DNA from: Mantis religiosa
Taxonomy: Eukaryota > Arthropoda > Insecta > Mantodea > Mantidae
Direction of reading: 5' to 3'
Assembly (NCBI GenBank): GCA_030765055.1
Contig: CM060953.1
Location: 68,629,147 to 68,693,146 of the forward strand
DNA length: 64,000 bases
This document shows positions 44,945 to 56,900 of the stretch, one piece after another. The position numbers were made by a program, and so were the translations under genes. Numbering within the stretch: position 1 is the stretch's first letter; each line of letters opens with the position of its first letter. The notes under the pieces were generated by a model. The model was not told where the DNA came from. It worked only from the letters and a program-made list of their open reading frames with translations, and ran no database searches.

Positions 44945-46090
44945 TGGTGTATGGGAAGGTGACTTGCATTAAAATAAGGACACTACCGTGGTTACCGTTT
45001 ATTACCAGCCATTCTGATCTCTGTTTTCTTCATGGTTTCCGAAAGGTTGCTTAGCCAAAGCTGCAATGATTCTTCTTCTAACGTAAATTTCTTGACCATT
45101 ATTTTTTGCAGCTATCACTTCCCTTCATAATTTTAGGGTTGTAGGGACAAAACACGGCAATTTCTCTGTTATGCTGGGACCATGGAATTTTCGCTGTGGA
45201 TGGAATTATTCGCGGTTTTTTCGTTGTTGTCTGATATCTAGTCCTGGAAGAAGCTTGTTCTTTTTTCTTATGTATAATGCCTTGCAAAACTAAATACTTA
45301 TATCTTGGTCCGTCCAGACTGCATTCTTCTGTTCCCCCTATTTTCTCCATCCTTGTGAGGCCAAGAGGGGCCACTATAGTGCTCATTAACTGAAAACAAA
45401 AGGAAATGGTATGGATACTTCAATTGTATTAACTTCTGAACAGGGATGCGTAGGCTTCCAGGGCCTTTGGCTTGATTAGTATCCTTAACTTCCAGTGAAG
45501 GCGGCGTCATCTATTTGCCGCCAATTCGCTCATTTCGTGAGCTTCTTTTGACACTTTGTCCGACTATTGCGTTGTTAATCTTCCCTATCTATCCTCAGTT
45601 CCCTGGTGGGAAACTTTGTTATTCATTGGCTGCCTGTCTACCAAAAGAAGTCGGTGCCGGAATTACTGTTTCCTGAACCGATAGGAAGTGTAAGACTTCC
45701 TGCTACACTCCCTCTGACAACTTATTCCTAGAAAGAAGCTTACCTTTTCTATGATTAAGAAAGACCCATGAAATAATGTTGAAAATATTACAACTTCTGC
45801 AGGAAAGAGATAAAGGAAAATTTAAGGCTTCCTTTCTAATGTGGTTGTACAGTAAGATTTCTAGGAAAAGGTGGAGGATGCTCATGAAACTCCAACAAAA
45901 ATTTCTTAAAAACCATTATCTAGGCCAAAATAAGTAGAATAAACATCTGTTATTTTGACTCCTACATTCCTCAGCACCAATCTCCAGTTTTCCCTCTCCT
46001 GTTTTCTGTTCATAGAAAATTCCGTCATTTGCTTTCCATGGCTGACAATTTTACCAAAGATATCAACTAAAAACGCTACTGACATTCGTT
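44945..46090. other. Unassigned DNA, minus-strand frames of unknown nature
   Basis: Minus frames at 45099-45386 (95 codons) and 45298-45510 (70 codons) overlap and are lysine-rich. They could belong to the hAT element's N-terminus, but no BED zinc finger is visible. Confidence 0.3.
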
Positions 46091-47070
46091 GGAGGGCTGT
46101 TCAATAAAGAATGATCACAACCTTTTTTGACAACATACCTTTACTCATCCCCATAATTTTGATGGTCCTTCTCAAGATAGTCTCCCCTGAATGCAATGCA
46201 CTTGTCCCAGTGTTTCTGCCAGTTTTCAAAGACGTTCTGGAAACCATTTTTTGAGAGATCCATCAAAATCGCCCCCGCAGCCTTCACCACTGCTTCTGAT
46301 AATGTATAATGCCTCCCATGAACACATTTCTGCAAGTTAGGGAATAGAAAAAGTCACATAGGGTTGACTCCGTACTATAGGGAGGGTGAAGAATGTACTT
46401 CACGTTGATTTTTGCAAGATATTCAGCAACAACATTGGCAATATGCGGCCGCACATAATCGTAGTACAGCATCCAGCCTGATTCATGGAAATGTGGTATT
46501 TTGCGCCTTATATGTATTGTAATATTTTCAGGATATCACTGTAGTATTATCCCGTTACTGGTATGTGTGCGGGTGTAACATGTTGATAAACCATTCCATG
46601 AATATATAAGAATGTCATGACCATAACTTTCCCAGCAGAAGCAACCACTTTTGCTTTCTGGGGTGTCGATCCTCTCTCACAATGGCAGCAGCAGTGTTAA
46701 TGTTTTCTTCCGTAAGAGTAGTAACTGGAGCACCGGGTCCACCTTCCTTTGAAATTGACTGTCTCCTCTCTTTAAACATTTTAAACCACCATCGAGCTGT
46801 GCTGTAGGGAAGATCAGTCTCTCCATAGACCTCAACTGAAGATTTGTTGAAACGAAAGCAGAATTTCAAAGCCGCATATTGTTCCTCGCAATACCGAACG
46901 TGTCTGAACTAGCCTGGTTCTCACAAACGGGAGCCAGGAGTATCAGCAATAAAACTACTACGGCGTGTTTGTTTCACATTAAGGTAATCGAATATAATAA
47001 GATTGAATTTTAGTGGGAAAAGTTATGACCGTAAAAAAAAATATGATCGTTCTTTATTGAACAGCCCTCG
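46091..47070 (-). mobile_element. Mariner transposon, internally deleted copy (M2)
   Basis: Ends GGAGGGCTGTTCAATAAAGA (46091) and, from 47070 on the other strand, CGAGGGCTGTTCAATAAAGA are the same inverted repeats as in M1 at 30184-31455. At 980 bp it is about 290 bp shorter than M1. The outer TAs have mutated (TT and TG). Confidence 0.85.
46141..46898 (-). pseudogene. Mariner transposase with internal deletion (M2)
   Basis: It begins after a lost start (RYCEEQYAALKFCFRFNKSS), continues with ARWWFKMFKERRQSISKEGG and ENINTAAAIVREDR, and then jumps to PRKQKWLLLLGKL, a frame-shifted version of M1's KKAKVVASAGKVM. The missing part includes the second helix-turn-helix and the first-aspartate block. 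The second-aspartate block is damaged (the frame reading MLYYDYVRPHIANVVAEYLA has Asp but lost Asn-Ala). The C-terminus (VFENWQKHWDKCIAFRGDYL, then KDHQNYGDE and TAA) is in good order and extends where M1 has a frameshift. Confidence 0.85.
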
Positions 47071-48002
47071 TGTTTGCCGCTGCTTCTGTAGAAATTTCTC
47101 AAAATAAAATATATTTCTCGAGATAATAAAGAGCTGAGCATTAGCATATGTTTGGAAACAGATCATGCCTGTTTTGAAGTTCCACTCTGTGAGGTTCTGC
47201 ACTACAATTCAAATTTGACTTATCCAGAGTGTTGGTAGATCGATCTTCGTTGATTTGAATATGAGCTTTGGTGCTAAAGTTGAAGCTTCTACATGTATTC
47301 ATACTGGAAACCCAGTTACACATGAATCGGCATATTCTGTGAGTATAAAGCCGCACACAGCTAACAAGGACGCTCTGTTGTAGCAAAACTCATAATTTTC
47401 CACAGGGCGCCTAATTTTATCTTCCACATATGGAAGAAATAAGGATTCATGGAACTCTGTCACTGGAAGGCGCAGTCTATATAACAGTTGACCTGAGTGC
47501 TGTGTTCGCCTCCAGGGCTGCATTGCAGCCATGAATCTGTGATAACGCACCGGATCTCTAGTCATGTAGCACGCCGAGCACTATAGAGGCTTGAAAACTA
47601 CAAAACTTTAAACCTAAAGGGAGTTTTGCGTTATAGTAGAGTCACTTTCTCTAACCACTATCATTTATGTTTATATAACTTGAACTATACTTACTAAAGA
47701 ATACTTGCTTCATTATAAAACCAAGATAAACCTTTATAGGTGGGTGGAGAAGTGGATAGAGGAAGCTAAATCGTTAGTTATATGTTTAAAAATTGGTCGT
47801 TTTGGGCTAGAAAGTAAACTTTGTCTGCGACATCGGAGGAAACAATAGCCAAGTTACTTCTGAAAACAAGATATTAAAAATCTTAAACCAATTACTACGG
47901 TTTTCTCCATATGACTGATGCTACATAAAAGATGGGAAGATAAAGTGTTTTAGATTCTAGATTTTATTTCATTTTTATGTGATGCGTTTTTGTCTGTTAA
48001 GG
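47071..48002. other. Unassigned DNA
   Basis: Overlapping minus frames at 47141-47386 and 47299-47565 (88 codons, MTRDPVRYHRFMAAMQPWRR) have no domain I recognise and no splice context. Confidence 0.35.
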
Positions 48003-48080
48003 GCTCATTTGAGCATCATTTCACCCATTCCATTCAACGTCCGATATGACTTAACGTTGGAGGACGTAAATTAAAAAAAT
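48003..48080 (+). mobile_element. SINE family A, 3'-end fragment (copy 4)
   Basis: GCTCATTTGAGCATCATTTC, ACCCATTCCATTC, TTAACGTTGGAGGACGTAAA, then a short A-rich tail. This matches the last 75 bases of the other family A copies, and the tRNA head is missing (5' truncation). Confidence 0.8.
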
Positions 48081-48216
48081 AATCTGCACAATCTGGCAAA
48101 AGAGTAGGATTCCAGAGCTGAAGGTTTTTGTTTTGGTTTGCGGTCAGGAATGCGTTCACACCAATAACGGGTGGAAGGCTATACTAGGCCAACGCTTGAA
48201 GCCCGTTCACCACGTG

Positions 48217-48300
48217 CCTATGTGTTTATCAGCTACCTACTGCACTAGTTTCCCGCTGCGTAGAGGGTTGCGGGTTCGAGTCCCGCCTTGGGCATGGGTG
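48217..48300 (+). repeat. tRNA-like element (SINE head) followed by an AT-repeat
   Basis: GGGTTGCGGGTTCGAGTCCCGCC is a perfect T arm and B box, and ATCAGCTACCTACTGCAC is a weak A box. The acceptor ends (GCCTATG and TTGGGCA) pair imperfectly, so it is not a clean tRNA gene. Confidence 0.45.
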
Positions 48301-48381
48301 TTTATGTGTATAGTGAATATTTGTGAAATTAGGAAAATAGATAAGAAAATAAACGGAAAACTGAAAAATCGGTTAAATAAA

Positions 48382-48446
48382 AAAATATAAATATATATAT
48401 ACATATATATGTATATGCATATATATGTATATATATAAATATATAA
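48382..48446. repeat. (AT/TATG)n simple repeat
   Basis: Alternating TA with TATG interruptions lies 3' of the tRNA-like unit and may be its tail. Confidence 0.85.
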
Positions 48447-48730
48447 GAGCATAAAAAAGTAGCGAGTGATATGGTGCTTTTCTTTTAAGCTTTTCAATCG
48501 CATTCACGTGATACAAACTAAAAACTGCGTATAACCAATGACTAAGTTGATCAAGGATTACAAATTCAACTAATAATTACAGAAATATCTCATTAAGACG
48601 TACTTTGTAATTAAGTCACATACGACCACTAGACAACTAGGAGCTGTCGCATTCGAGATACACCGTTTGTGGCAACTTACTATCTTAAGTACTTGAGTCC
48701 CAGGCTTCATTATCTAACTCTTATTATTTT

Positions 48731-49060
48731 AGTTAATTGATGGAAATTAATCATTTCTTCACACTAGCCGTGTATAGAATAAGGTCTTTGATAGATATAG
48801 TCAACATGAAAAATTCAATGCCATGTCCGGGATTTGAACCACTGATCTCCTTATGTAATGCACGAGTCGAATGGAGAATTTAATGTCGTGACGGCAAGTG
48901 GGCCATGTTAGCTCAATGGGTTAGAGCGACTGGACGGAAACCAGGAGATCGATGGTTCAAATCCCGGTCATCGCATAGAATTTTTCATGTTGACTCTATC
49001 AAAGACTTTAGTCTATATACGGCTAGTATGAAGAAATGATTAATTTCCATCAATTAACTA
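48731..49060. repeat. Head-to-head inverted pair of tRNA-derived SINEs
   Basis: The left arm 48731-48850 is the reverse complement of the right arm 48943-49060 with few differences: GTTAATTGATGGAAATTAAT pairs with ATTAATTTCCATCAATTAAC, and CCGGGATTTGAACCACTGAT with ATCGATGGTTCAAATCCCGG. The spacer of about 90 bases carries the A box of the right-hand copy. Each arm is a SINE body with B box, and the left copy lacks its 5' head. The transcript could fold into a long hairpin. Confidence 0.8.
48901..48974 (+). ncRNA. tRNA-like head of the right-hand SINE
   Basis: GGCCATGTTAGCTCAATGGG (A box), an anticodon-like arm ACTGG-ACGGAAA-CCAGG (5-bp stem, loop with GGA in the anticodon place), and GATGGTTCAAATCCCGG (B box). 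The acceptor stem pairs poorly, so it is read as a SINE promoter, not a tRNA gene. Confidence 0.5.
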
Positions 49061-51921
49061 GAAGAATATTTTCAGATTATGTTCAGTTATAGTATTTGAA
49101 CCAAACTGTTAGGACACTTTTCAGAGAGTTAACATTTCCAAGAATTTTCCGTGTAAAATGTAGTTCGTATTTAGGCGACTTTCCCGAAAATTATGAAACT
49201 AAATACCAACGTTCACATTTCACTTTTGTTCACTTTTAACATAATTTAAAAGTGCTATCTAAAGATTCAACCTTAATTTTGATTCCATTATCCAGTTTAC
49301 TAAAACATACAACATTTAGTCCAACTACTCCTATATGTAATTCCTTAGCTATTATTATTACTTACTGGTCAAGTGATCCCAACATAGGGGTCAGTGCAGA
49401 AAATAGCAAATGAAAATAGTAGATACATCCTTCTGTCTGACAAGCACCTTATCTAAAACATGCCGGAGATAACAGTGGTACTGATAATACAAAGAGCAGA
49501 TTAATATGATTACTGCAAGGTCATTGGCATGGTTTGCTATAATCCGTTTGTTAAATTCGGTAAAGTTACGGTCGGAAAGCTTGCACGCTGAAAATAATTA
49601 CAACAATGCTATCACAAAAGTAAAAACACCCTACTGTGTCAGTGAATTAATATGATTTGCTCCACTCACTGTATAGCCATTCCTAGAAAGCCTTTCACTC
49701 CAACTAAGATTACTTGTTCATCCATATAACGTTATTTCGATTGGGAAGAACGTAGATATTTGAAAATATAAATCATTAACAATGAATGTAGTGGAAATGA
49801 TTAAATAAAGGATGTAAAAATATTTAAAGTCTTTTCCTCACAGGTATTCTGTGCTCCATGTTTTGTACAGTAAGATGTTTTGTAACGTAGGCATTTATCA
49901 AAACCGACACAGCCACTTTTGAGAAAATAAAAATAGCAATTTTTCCATGTAAAGAATAGGGGTGGAGAGCTTATCTTGAAAATCTTCGTGTCGCATCGTT
50001 GGAGTACGTTTACCCTACCCTATTATTTAAACGTTTATAAGTTTTACATTTTCTTCAACTGATTATTTAATTTCAATTATTGATTATTTTTCATTGATTA
50101 TTCCCAGAAAGTTCAAGAGAGGCATTTTATTTTTAATGTAACCATATAAGCAATGGGCTTTTAATCAAAATCGTCAGAGCTGCTTTTTATAAAACAAAAT
50201 GTCGAAACTGTTTTATATAACGATAGGTCAAAGTTGTTGGATGTCCTTCAAAACATTTGTGTCACAGTTTTTGCAAGATACTAAACTGAAACACTATACT
50301 CTATCTGGCCTTCAAATTTATTTGATACCGAGGCCGCTGGTCCTTAAGTGCTGCAATGCTGTAGCACGCTTTTTTCTGTTTTATATATCACATTGTATAA
50401 ATTTTAAAAGACTATGTAAATAACAATGCATTATTGTAAGTATAAGAAATCGAGTACGACCAATAATGAACTCTTGATGAATGAAAAACACCTGTGTAAC
50501 TAATGGAACGCATCCGTGACGTCAACGTGCTGAGAGACAGCAAGCTCAATAGTCAGGATTGCGCATGCGTACAACCTTCCCCTCTTGCCTCCCTGATGTC
50601 ATATGTTCACTAGATTTTCGCACAAGTGCTGCAGCTGTGTGTTGAGCGGTGATCATTCGCTGCAAGGTGAAACAGGTCCACCAACACTCATAGTTATAGC
50701 TATAGAACATATGCATTGAAAATCATTTAACAATTTATCATTGCTTTATATTTTAGTTCTAGAAACTAATTCCATCCTTCTTACGTAAATAGATCCAATA
50801 CCTAATGGTTATAAAATCGCAGAGCAGATTGCTTGTGATGCAGCTATCATGTTGGCACGATACTCCATCCCCGCGACCATAAATGGAACACCCCGTAACA
50901 AATGCATGTAGTTCGCAAGTTTGCATTGTATCCAAGTATTCCTTTGTTAAAGGTTATTTAGTGGCTGATATCAGTTTGTTTTGTGTGTGGGTGTGAAACG
51001 TGTTATAACTTCACTTTATTCAGTCTTTGAGTAATTTAATATTATGAAAACTTTAACCAGCAAATAATGAACATGGTTAATGAACTTCTGAAAAGACTTT
51101 TCAAAGCATTAGAAGGAAGCGTTAGTATAAAAATGTTAGGGCGACCAATCTAAAATTGAGCAAAAAGCGAAAGAAGTACAAATTCTGATTATACAATGAA
51201 GAAACATCGGCACATGGACTTCATTTTTCGAAACTAGGTGCAGCACGCTGTTATTTTTGAGCACGAGCCGTCACTGTTCTGATACCAACATTGTGCCGTA
51301 GCACAGCTTTTAGAGCGAGCGAAACAGTGAAGTGCGAATGGAAATAGTTTTTTTAATACATTGTATATGTTATCGCTTATTTTATATATTCAATTACTGA
51401 ACGAGGTGAATAAATAGCGTAATTCAAGCTCTAAATCACTTAAGCATGAACTTGAAACTTTTACTTCCATTTATTGGCACGTGGTATTCGGTACTTCCCC
51501 GACTGCGTTCAGTATACTGCAGTGAAGCGTTACTTTACTACTCGTCCTGTTAGTATTGCGTGTGCGCACTTTGAGTTAATATAGAGTGGTACTCAGTTCC
51601 TCAGAGGAGTGTACAGGAGCATAAAAGTGGAAAGCCTTTAAAAGTGGTGCATAAACTTTTGTAACAAATATGTTTAACCTTATTTATCAACGTTCTGACA
51701 CTCTGGCGGCGAAAGATGTAACTTAACTGGCGTCTGAAGTAACTGGTGTGTCTTTGAACACTATTTTCGGTTCTGAAATTTGAAATAAACAATCAGCTAC
51801 TGTAAAACTCCTAAAAATGAAAGGAAAAGGCCTCGCACTGTTTTAGAGGTAGTGCATGATTTTGTTAAGGGCGTATTTGCTTTCAAGTACATAGTTTCAT
51901 TTTGCACAACGAGCCTACTAA
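49061..51921. other. Unassigned DNA
   Basis: A less AT-rich patch at 50505-50660 carries GTGACGTCAACGTG and TTGCGCATGCGTAC, factor-site-like motifs. No exon could be tied to it. Confidence 0.45.
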
Positions 51922-51934
51922 TATAGTTAAGATA

Positions 51935-52604
51935 CCCCCCAGGGGCCTACTACGGTAGGTACGGGCATTGGCGATCCCGGGGGTCCCGAGCCAATCATCC
52001 CCATTGTCACCCCCTCACCCCATTTTGGTTGTGCCACGTTGGTCACCCTTAGTTTTAAGCTTCTTCCTCTTCTAGGTTTATTGTTCTATTTTAGCTTTAG
52101 CTGTTTAGGTTTATAAACTCCTGCCTCACCACCAGGGATCTTTCTTCTGTCTCCGTGGTTCCTGTCCCACGGTTCCAGCGCGGCTTCCGACATGCGTGCT
52201 CTCCGGAGGTCTCAGGCGTGAAGGTTGTAGTGGACTCCCTACTGACCCTGTGTGTGACCTTAGGTGCGGAGCCCGTCCACACCGTCATGTACACTCACGT
52301 AGTCTCCATGAGGCCCGGCTGGTTTTAATGGTCTGAAGGCCGTGAGTCATTGGGCCAGTATTACCAGCCGGACGTGTTACCGCTGACGGGAGCCCCGGTG
52401 TAATCAACCACAAGCCCCCTGAATCCGTGCATGCATCTGTTGACTGCTGCACGGCCTAAAGTGGGGGGCCACAGGCGGTTATTCCTGTGGTAGGGGCCTA
52501 AAGCCGGGGTGTCACGTGGTGAACGGTTCTCAAATTTGGGCAACAGTAGTTGGACGGTAGCTCTTCTGAAGTACAACTGAGATCGGTCGTGGGAGGGGTC
52601 TCCC
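51935..52604 (+). promoter_or_regulatory. 5' leader of the retrotransposon (presumed internal promoter)
   Basis: 670 bases, GC-rich, with no long frame on the plus strand. Full-length non-LTR elements must carry their promoter downstream of their own start, so it should lie here. No defined box was identified. The minus frames at 52097-52780 are shadows. Confidence 0.5.
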
Positions 52605-53867
52605 ATGACGGCGCAGACCGTGAAGGTTTGGTGTCTTTTTCTTTCACCCCCGGATGGCAGGCTGACGCCGACGGTTCCGGAAGGGGGTCCTCTAACAATG
52701 GCTCCTCCGCGCAAACCTTCCCCATTTGATTCGTTTTTGGTCGTGACCCTGAATTGTGAAAACAAGACAATGCGAGACATTAGTCCTTTTTATATCCAAC
52801 GCGAGCTTGATCGGATATGTGGCGTTTTAAAATCGGCAACTCGGTTAAGAGACGGTACCCTTTTGGTGGAAACAAAGAACGAGGATCAGTCCAGAAAGCT
52901 CCTGAAGGCTTGCTTGTTGGGTTCCTACCCCATCCGGGTAGCCCCACATAAGACGTTAAATACCTGTAGAGGGGTCGTGACAACCTCCAGTTTGGACGGC
53001 CTCTCTAACGAGGAGATAGTCTCTAATTTGACTGACCAGAATGTGTGCGAGGCGTACCGTCTACTTGGTAAACGTGATGGACAGTCTGTTCCGTTGCGGG
53101 CAATCTTCCTCACTTTCAAAGGTACCACATTGCCGGACGCTATCTTTTGTGGGTACGAACGTGCTGCAGTGCGACCGTATGTCCCAAACCCCATGCGCTG
53201 TTTTCGGTGTCAGCGGTTTGGGCATACTCAGGCCCGCTGTACCTTTGACGCTGTATGCGACCGTTGCGGTTTACCTCCCCATGGCGATGCTATATGTACT
53301 CGTGACCCGGTCTGCGTCAATTGCGGTGGTCTGCATCCCTCCAGCTCCCAGCAGTGTCCGCAGTTTCTTGATGAGAAGGCCATTCAGGAACTGCGCGTCA
53401 AAGAACGTCTGACCTTTCTAGAGGCAAAAAGACGGTTTGAGCAACTGAAACCCGCTGCCAGCTTGGGTTACGCATCAGCAGTTCGTCGCTCTCCTGTGCA
53501 GGCGACGCAGTCTGTTGCCACACGGACCCTCAATGTTTCGGATGCTTCAACCCAATGCGACCTGCTGGAGACTGCCATTCCTTTAAAGGCGTTTGCACCA
53601 GCTGCCTCTTCTAGCTCTTCTACTGCCCCAGCTATAGCTTCACGTTCCGTGTCGGTAAGCACTACTCCCGGTATTTCTACGGGCTGCCGCTCCCGTAGTC
53701 GCATTCGAGGAACCGGCAGGGCTTCTGTTCAGTCAGTTTCGCGATCCCCTTCTCGAAGGGACTCTTCAGACTCCCGCACATCTGAGGAGTCGCCCATGGA
53801 GCGACCGTTTGTCGGTCCCAAGTCCGCCAAAGTGCGGAAAAAAGAGAAACGGCGTCCGACTACCTGA
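52605..53867 (+). CDS. ORF1: gag-like nucleic-acid-binding protein with three CCHC knuckles
   Basis: An intact frame of 420 residues. Zinc knuckles are visible at 199-212 (CFRCQRFGHTQARC), 218-231 (CDRCGLPPHGDAIC) and 237-251 (CVNCGGLHPSSSQQC), preceded by VRPYVPNPM, a lead-in typical of insect non-LTR gag proteins. Residues 30-190 would hold the RRM-like fold. The tail (320-420) is serine- and arginine-rich. The protein should coat the element RNA and form the ribonucleoprotein carried to the target. ATG at 52605 gives the longest frame; a second in-frame ATG at 52698 (AACAATGG context, MAPPRKPSPFDSF) may be the true start. ORF2 follows 73 bases after the stop. No internal break is present, unlike most elements in the window. 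Confidence 0.88.
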   Translation: MTAQTVKVWCLFLSPPDGRLTPTVPEGGPLTMAPPRKPSPFDSFLVVTLNCENKTMRDISPFYIQRELDRICGVLKSATRLRDGTLLVETKNEDQSRKLLKACLLGSYPIRVAPHKTLNTCRGVVTTSSLDGLSNEEIVSNLTDQNVCEAYRLLGKRDGQSVPLRAIFLTFKGTTLPDAIFCGYERAAVRPYVPNPMRCFRCQRFGHTQARCTFDAVCDRCGLPPHGDAICTRDPVCVNCGGLHPSSSQQCPQFLDEKAIQELRVKERLTFLEAKRRFEQLKPAASLGYASAVRRSPVQATQSVATRTLNVSDASTQCDLLETAIPLKAFAPAASSSSSTAPAIASRSVSVSTTPGISTGCRSRSRIRGTGRASVQSVSRSPSRRDSSDSRTSEESPMERPFVGPKSAKVRKKEKRRPTT

Positions 53868-53940
53868 ACCCGCATTCCTCGCGCTCTTGGTATGTTGAAT
53901 TTTCTCATTAAAACCGCCGCCCCCCCTCTAGTCCTTTTCC

Positions 53941-56900
53941 ATGGCTCTTTTAACGTGGAAAATTCGTGGTGTGCGCTCACATAGGGCAGAGCTCCAGCTC
54001 TTGTTGCGGTCCTACAACCCCATAGCGGTTTGTTTACAAGAGACCAAACTTCGCCCTCAGGATGCTTTTGATTTGCGTCATTACATTCCGGTACGCTTCG
54101 ACCTTGTGCCGGAAGTGGGCTCTCCTGCTCATGGTGGTGTCATGATCCTTACACGTGCTGATGTTTTTGGTCAACCTCTACCCCTTAACAGTACTTTGCA
54201 AGCTGTTGCTCTTCGGCTCAGTCTTCCAGGTTTATCGTTTACCTTATGCACAGTTTAGCTCCCCCCTTCAGACTCCGTCCTTCCTGCCGACTTCTCTCAA
54301 CTCGCTTCGCAGAACCCCACACCCTTTCTTCTTTTGGGGGATTTTAATCCCCATCATCCGTGTAGGGGCTCTCCTAGGGCGTGTGCAAGGGGAACCCTAC
54401 TTGCTGACTTCTTTGACCAGTTTCCTCTCCTTGTTTTGAACACTGGTGAACCCATATTCTTTTCCGATTCCAATGGTACTCCCTCCCACCTCGATCTTTC
54501 TCTCTGCTCCACACAGCTTGCTCATTGTTTCCAATGGCATGTAGTATCTGACACTCATTCCAGTGATCACTGCCCATGTGTGCTAACGTTGCTCTCCCAC
54601 AATGTTCCCCGCTTGCGTGCAGCCTCATGGCAACTCTCCAAGGCTAACTGGGCGCTCTTTTCCGAAACTGCCACATTCAAGGAATCAGAATTTACTACTA
54701 TTGACCTTCTGGTCGACCATTTCACTTCAGTTGTTGTCTCCGCTGCCGAGCAATCTATTCCGAAATCCTCCACGGAGCCTCGGCGTTTACCTGTCCCATG
54801 GTGGACTCTTGAGTGCCGCGATGCCCTTCGCGCACGCCGGAAAGCTTTTAGGGTATTTAAACATCACCCCACAGTCGAGAAGTTGGTAGCTTATAAACAG
54901 CTGCGCGCGCGAGCCCGACGTGTTTTTAGGGCTAGCAAAAGAGCGTCCTGGACTTCCTTTGTTGCCTCTTTCTCGCACACCACCCCTTCTTCTGTGGTTT
55001 GGGAGAAACTCCGTCGTGTTGCCAGTAAACGGCCACCCTCGTTCATTCCTGGACTTCAGGATGGACCTCTCACTGTTGTTGATGCGGTTGATGTTGCTAA
55101 CTGCCTGGGTAGCACTTTTGCTGCCGCCTCCAGCTCTGCCAACTACGTTTCGACTTTTCGGGTCCTCAAGTCTCAGATTGAGGCCCAGGAATTATCTTTC
55201 CGCTCAGCTAACCTTGAGTGCTACAACGCCGAATTTAGCTTACGGGAGCTGGATTCGGCATTGTGCTCCTCTCCCTCATCCGCTCCTGGGCCTGATGGTG
55301 TTCACGTGGCTATGCTGCAACACCTCTCCTTTGCTAGTAAAGACTTTCTACTGCGCATGTACAACCGCATCTGGCGTGACGGAGCTTTCCCTACAGCTTG
55401 GCGCGAGGCAACTATCATTCCGGTCCCAAAACCGGGTAAGGACCGCCGTTTGCCCTCCAGTTACCGCCCCATTTCCCTCACCAGTACAGTGTGTAAGGTG
55501 ATGGAACGCATGATTAGTGGGCACTTACGATGGTGGCTTGAGTCGGAGAACCTTCTGTGCAACATCCAATGCGGATTTCGCCGTTACCGTTCCAGCACTG
55601 ATCACCTGATTTCCCTCTCGACTCATATCATGAACGCTTACCTGCGCCGCTGCCAAACTGTGGCCATCTTTTTTGACCTTACGAAAGCCTATGACACCTG
55701 TTGGCGGACGGGCATACCACGCACCATACATCAGTGGGGTCTTCGTGGTCGACTTCACATTTTCCTCCGGGAATTCATGATGGAGCGGTCCTTTCGTGTT
55801 CGGTTGGGGTGTAATTTATCCCGCGTTTTCCATCAGGAAAACGGGGTACCCCAGGGTTCGGTCCTCAGCGTTACCCTCTTTGCCATCGCCATCAATCCTA
55901 TCACTGAGTGTATTCCCGCTGTTATATCCTCTTCTTTATTTGTGGATGACTTCGCCGTATATTGTAGCTCTCGGCGGACGAGTATCTTGGAGCGTCGGCT
56001 TCAGGTCTGTTTAGATCACCTTTACACTTGGAGCCTCTACAACGGCTTCCATTTTTCCACCGAGAAGACCGTGTGCGTGAACTTTCGGCGCCGTAAGGCG
56101 TTTGATTCACCCTCACTCCACCTCGGTCCCCATACGCTTCCTTTTGCAGAGGAAGCTAAATTTTTAGGATTGGTGTTCGATAGGAAGCTTAGCTGGGATT
56201 CTCATATCGCTTCCCTGAAAGGTCGCTGTGCCCAGTCCCTCAATATCTTACGTGTCTTATCAGGTACATCCTGGGGAGCTGATCGGACCGTGCTCTTACA
56301 GCTCTATCGGTCCCTGGTACGATCAAAGCTTGACTATGGAAGTGTGGTATATTCGTCGGCACGGCCTTCCATTTTGAGTCGTTTGGATCCTGTGCACAAT
56401 CGGGGGATACGTCTAGCTACTGGTGCTTTTCCAACCAGCCCCATCCCCAGTCTGTACGCTGAAGCAGCTGAACCTCCCCTGTGCTATAGGCGAGATATTC
56501 TTTTAGGCACCTATGCATGCCGTCTATCCTCTCTACCCACGCACCCAACGTACAAGCCTTTCTTTGACTCGTCTCTTGATCGCCAGTACGCTGTCAGCCC
56601 CCTTGCATTGCTTCCGCCCAGTGTTCGGTTTTGCCTGCTTCTTCGGGCCCTGGACGTCACACTACCGCCAGTATTACCTCGCAGGGAATCTATTTTTCCT
56701 CCTTGGTTGCGGTATGACACCCTATTCCACCTTGGGTTGACGTCGATGCCCAGGTCTGCGTTTCCGACCACTGGCATCCAATCCGCATTTTTAGAACTTC
56801 AGCAGCATTTTAGGAACTACAGTTTTATTTTTACGGACGGTTCTAAAACCGACCGAGGTGTTGGCTGTGCCTTCGTAGCTGCTGCGGAGAGTTTTACGTT

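Noticed and set aside
45099..45510. N-terminal part of the hAT transposase
   Set aside because: No BED zinc-finger cysteines and histidines are visible, so the link is not supported.
47141..47565. Two overlapping minus frames (81 and 88 codons)
   Set aside because: No recognised family and no splice signals worth calling; could be old transposon sequence.
48901..48974. Functional tRNA with GGA anticodon
   Set aside because: The acceptor stem pairs poorly and the sequence is followed by a SINE body repeated in the left arm.
52361..52780. 139-codon and 90-codon minus frames over the retrotransposon leader and ORF1
   Set aside because: Antisense shadows of a GC-rich region with few stop codons; no domain, and the plus strand holds recognised proteins.
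54602..55501. Plus frames of 95 and 193 codons in another phase within ORF2
   Set aside because: They overlap a frame with clear endonuclease and reverse transcriptase motifs and have none of their own.
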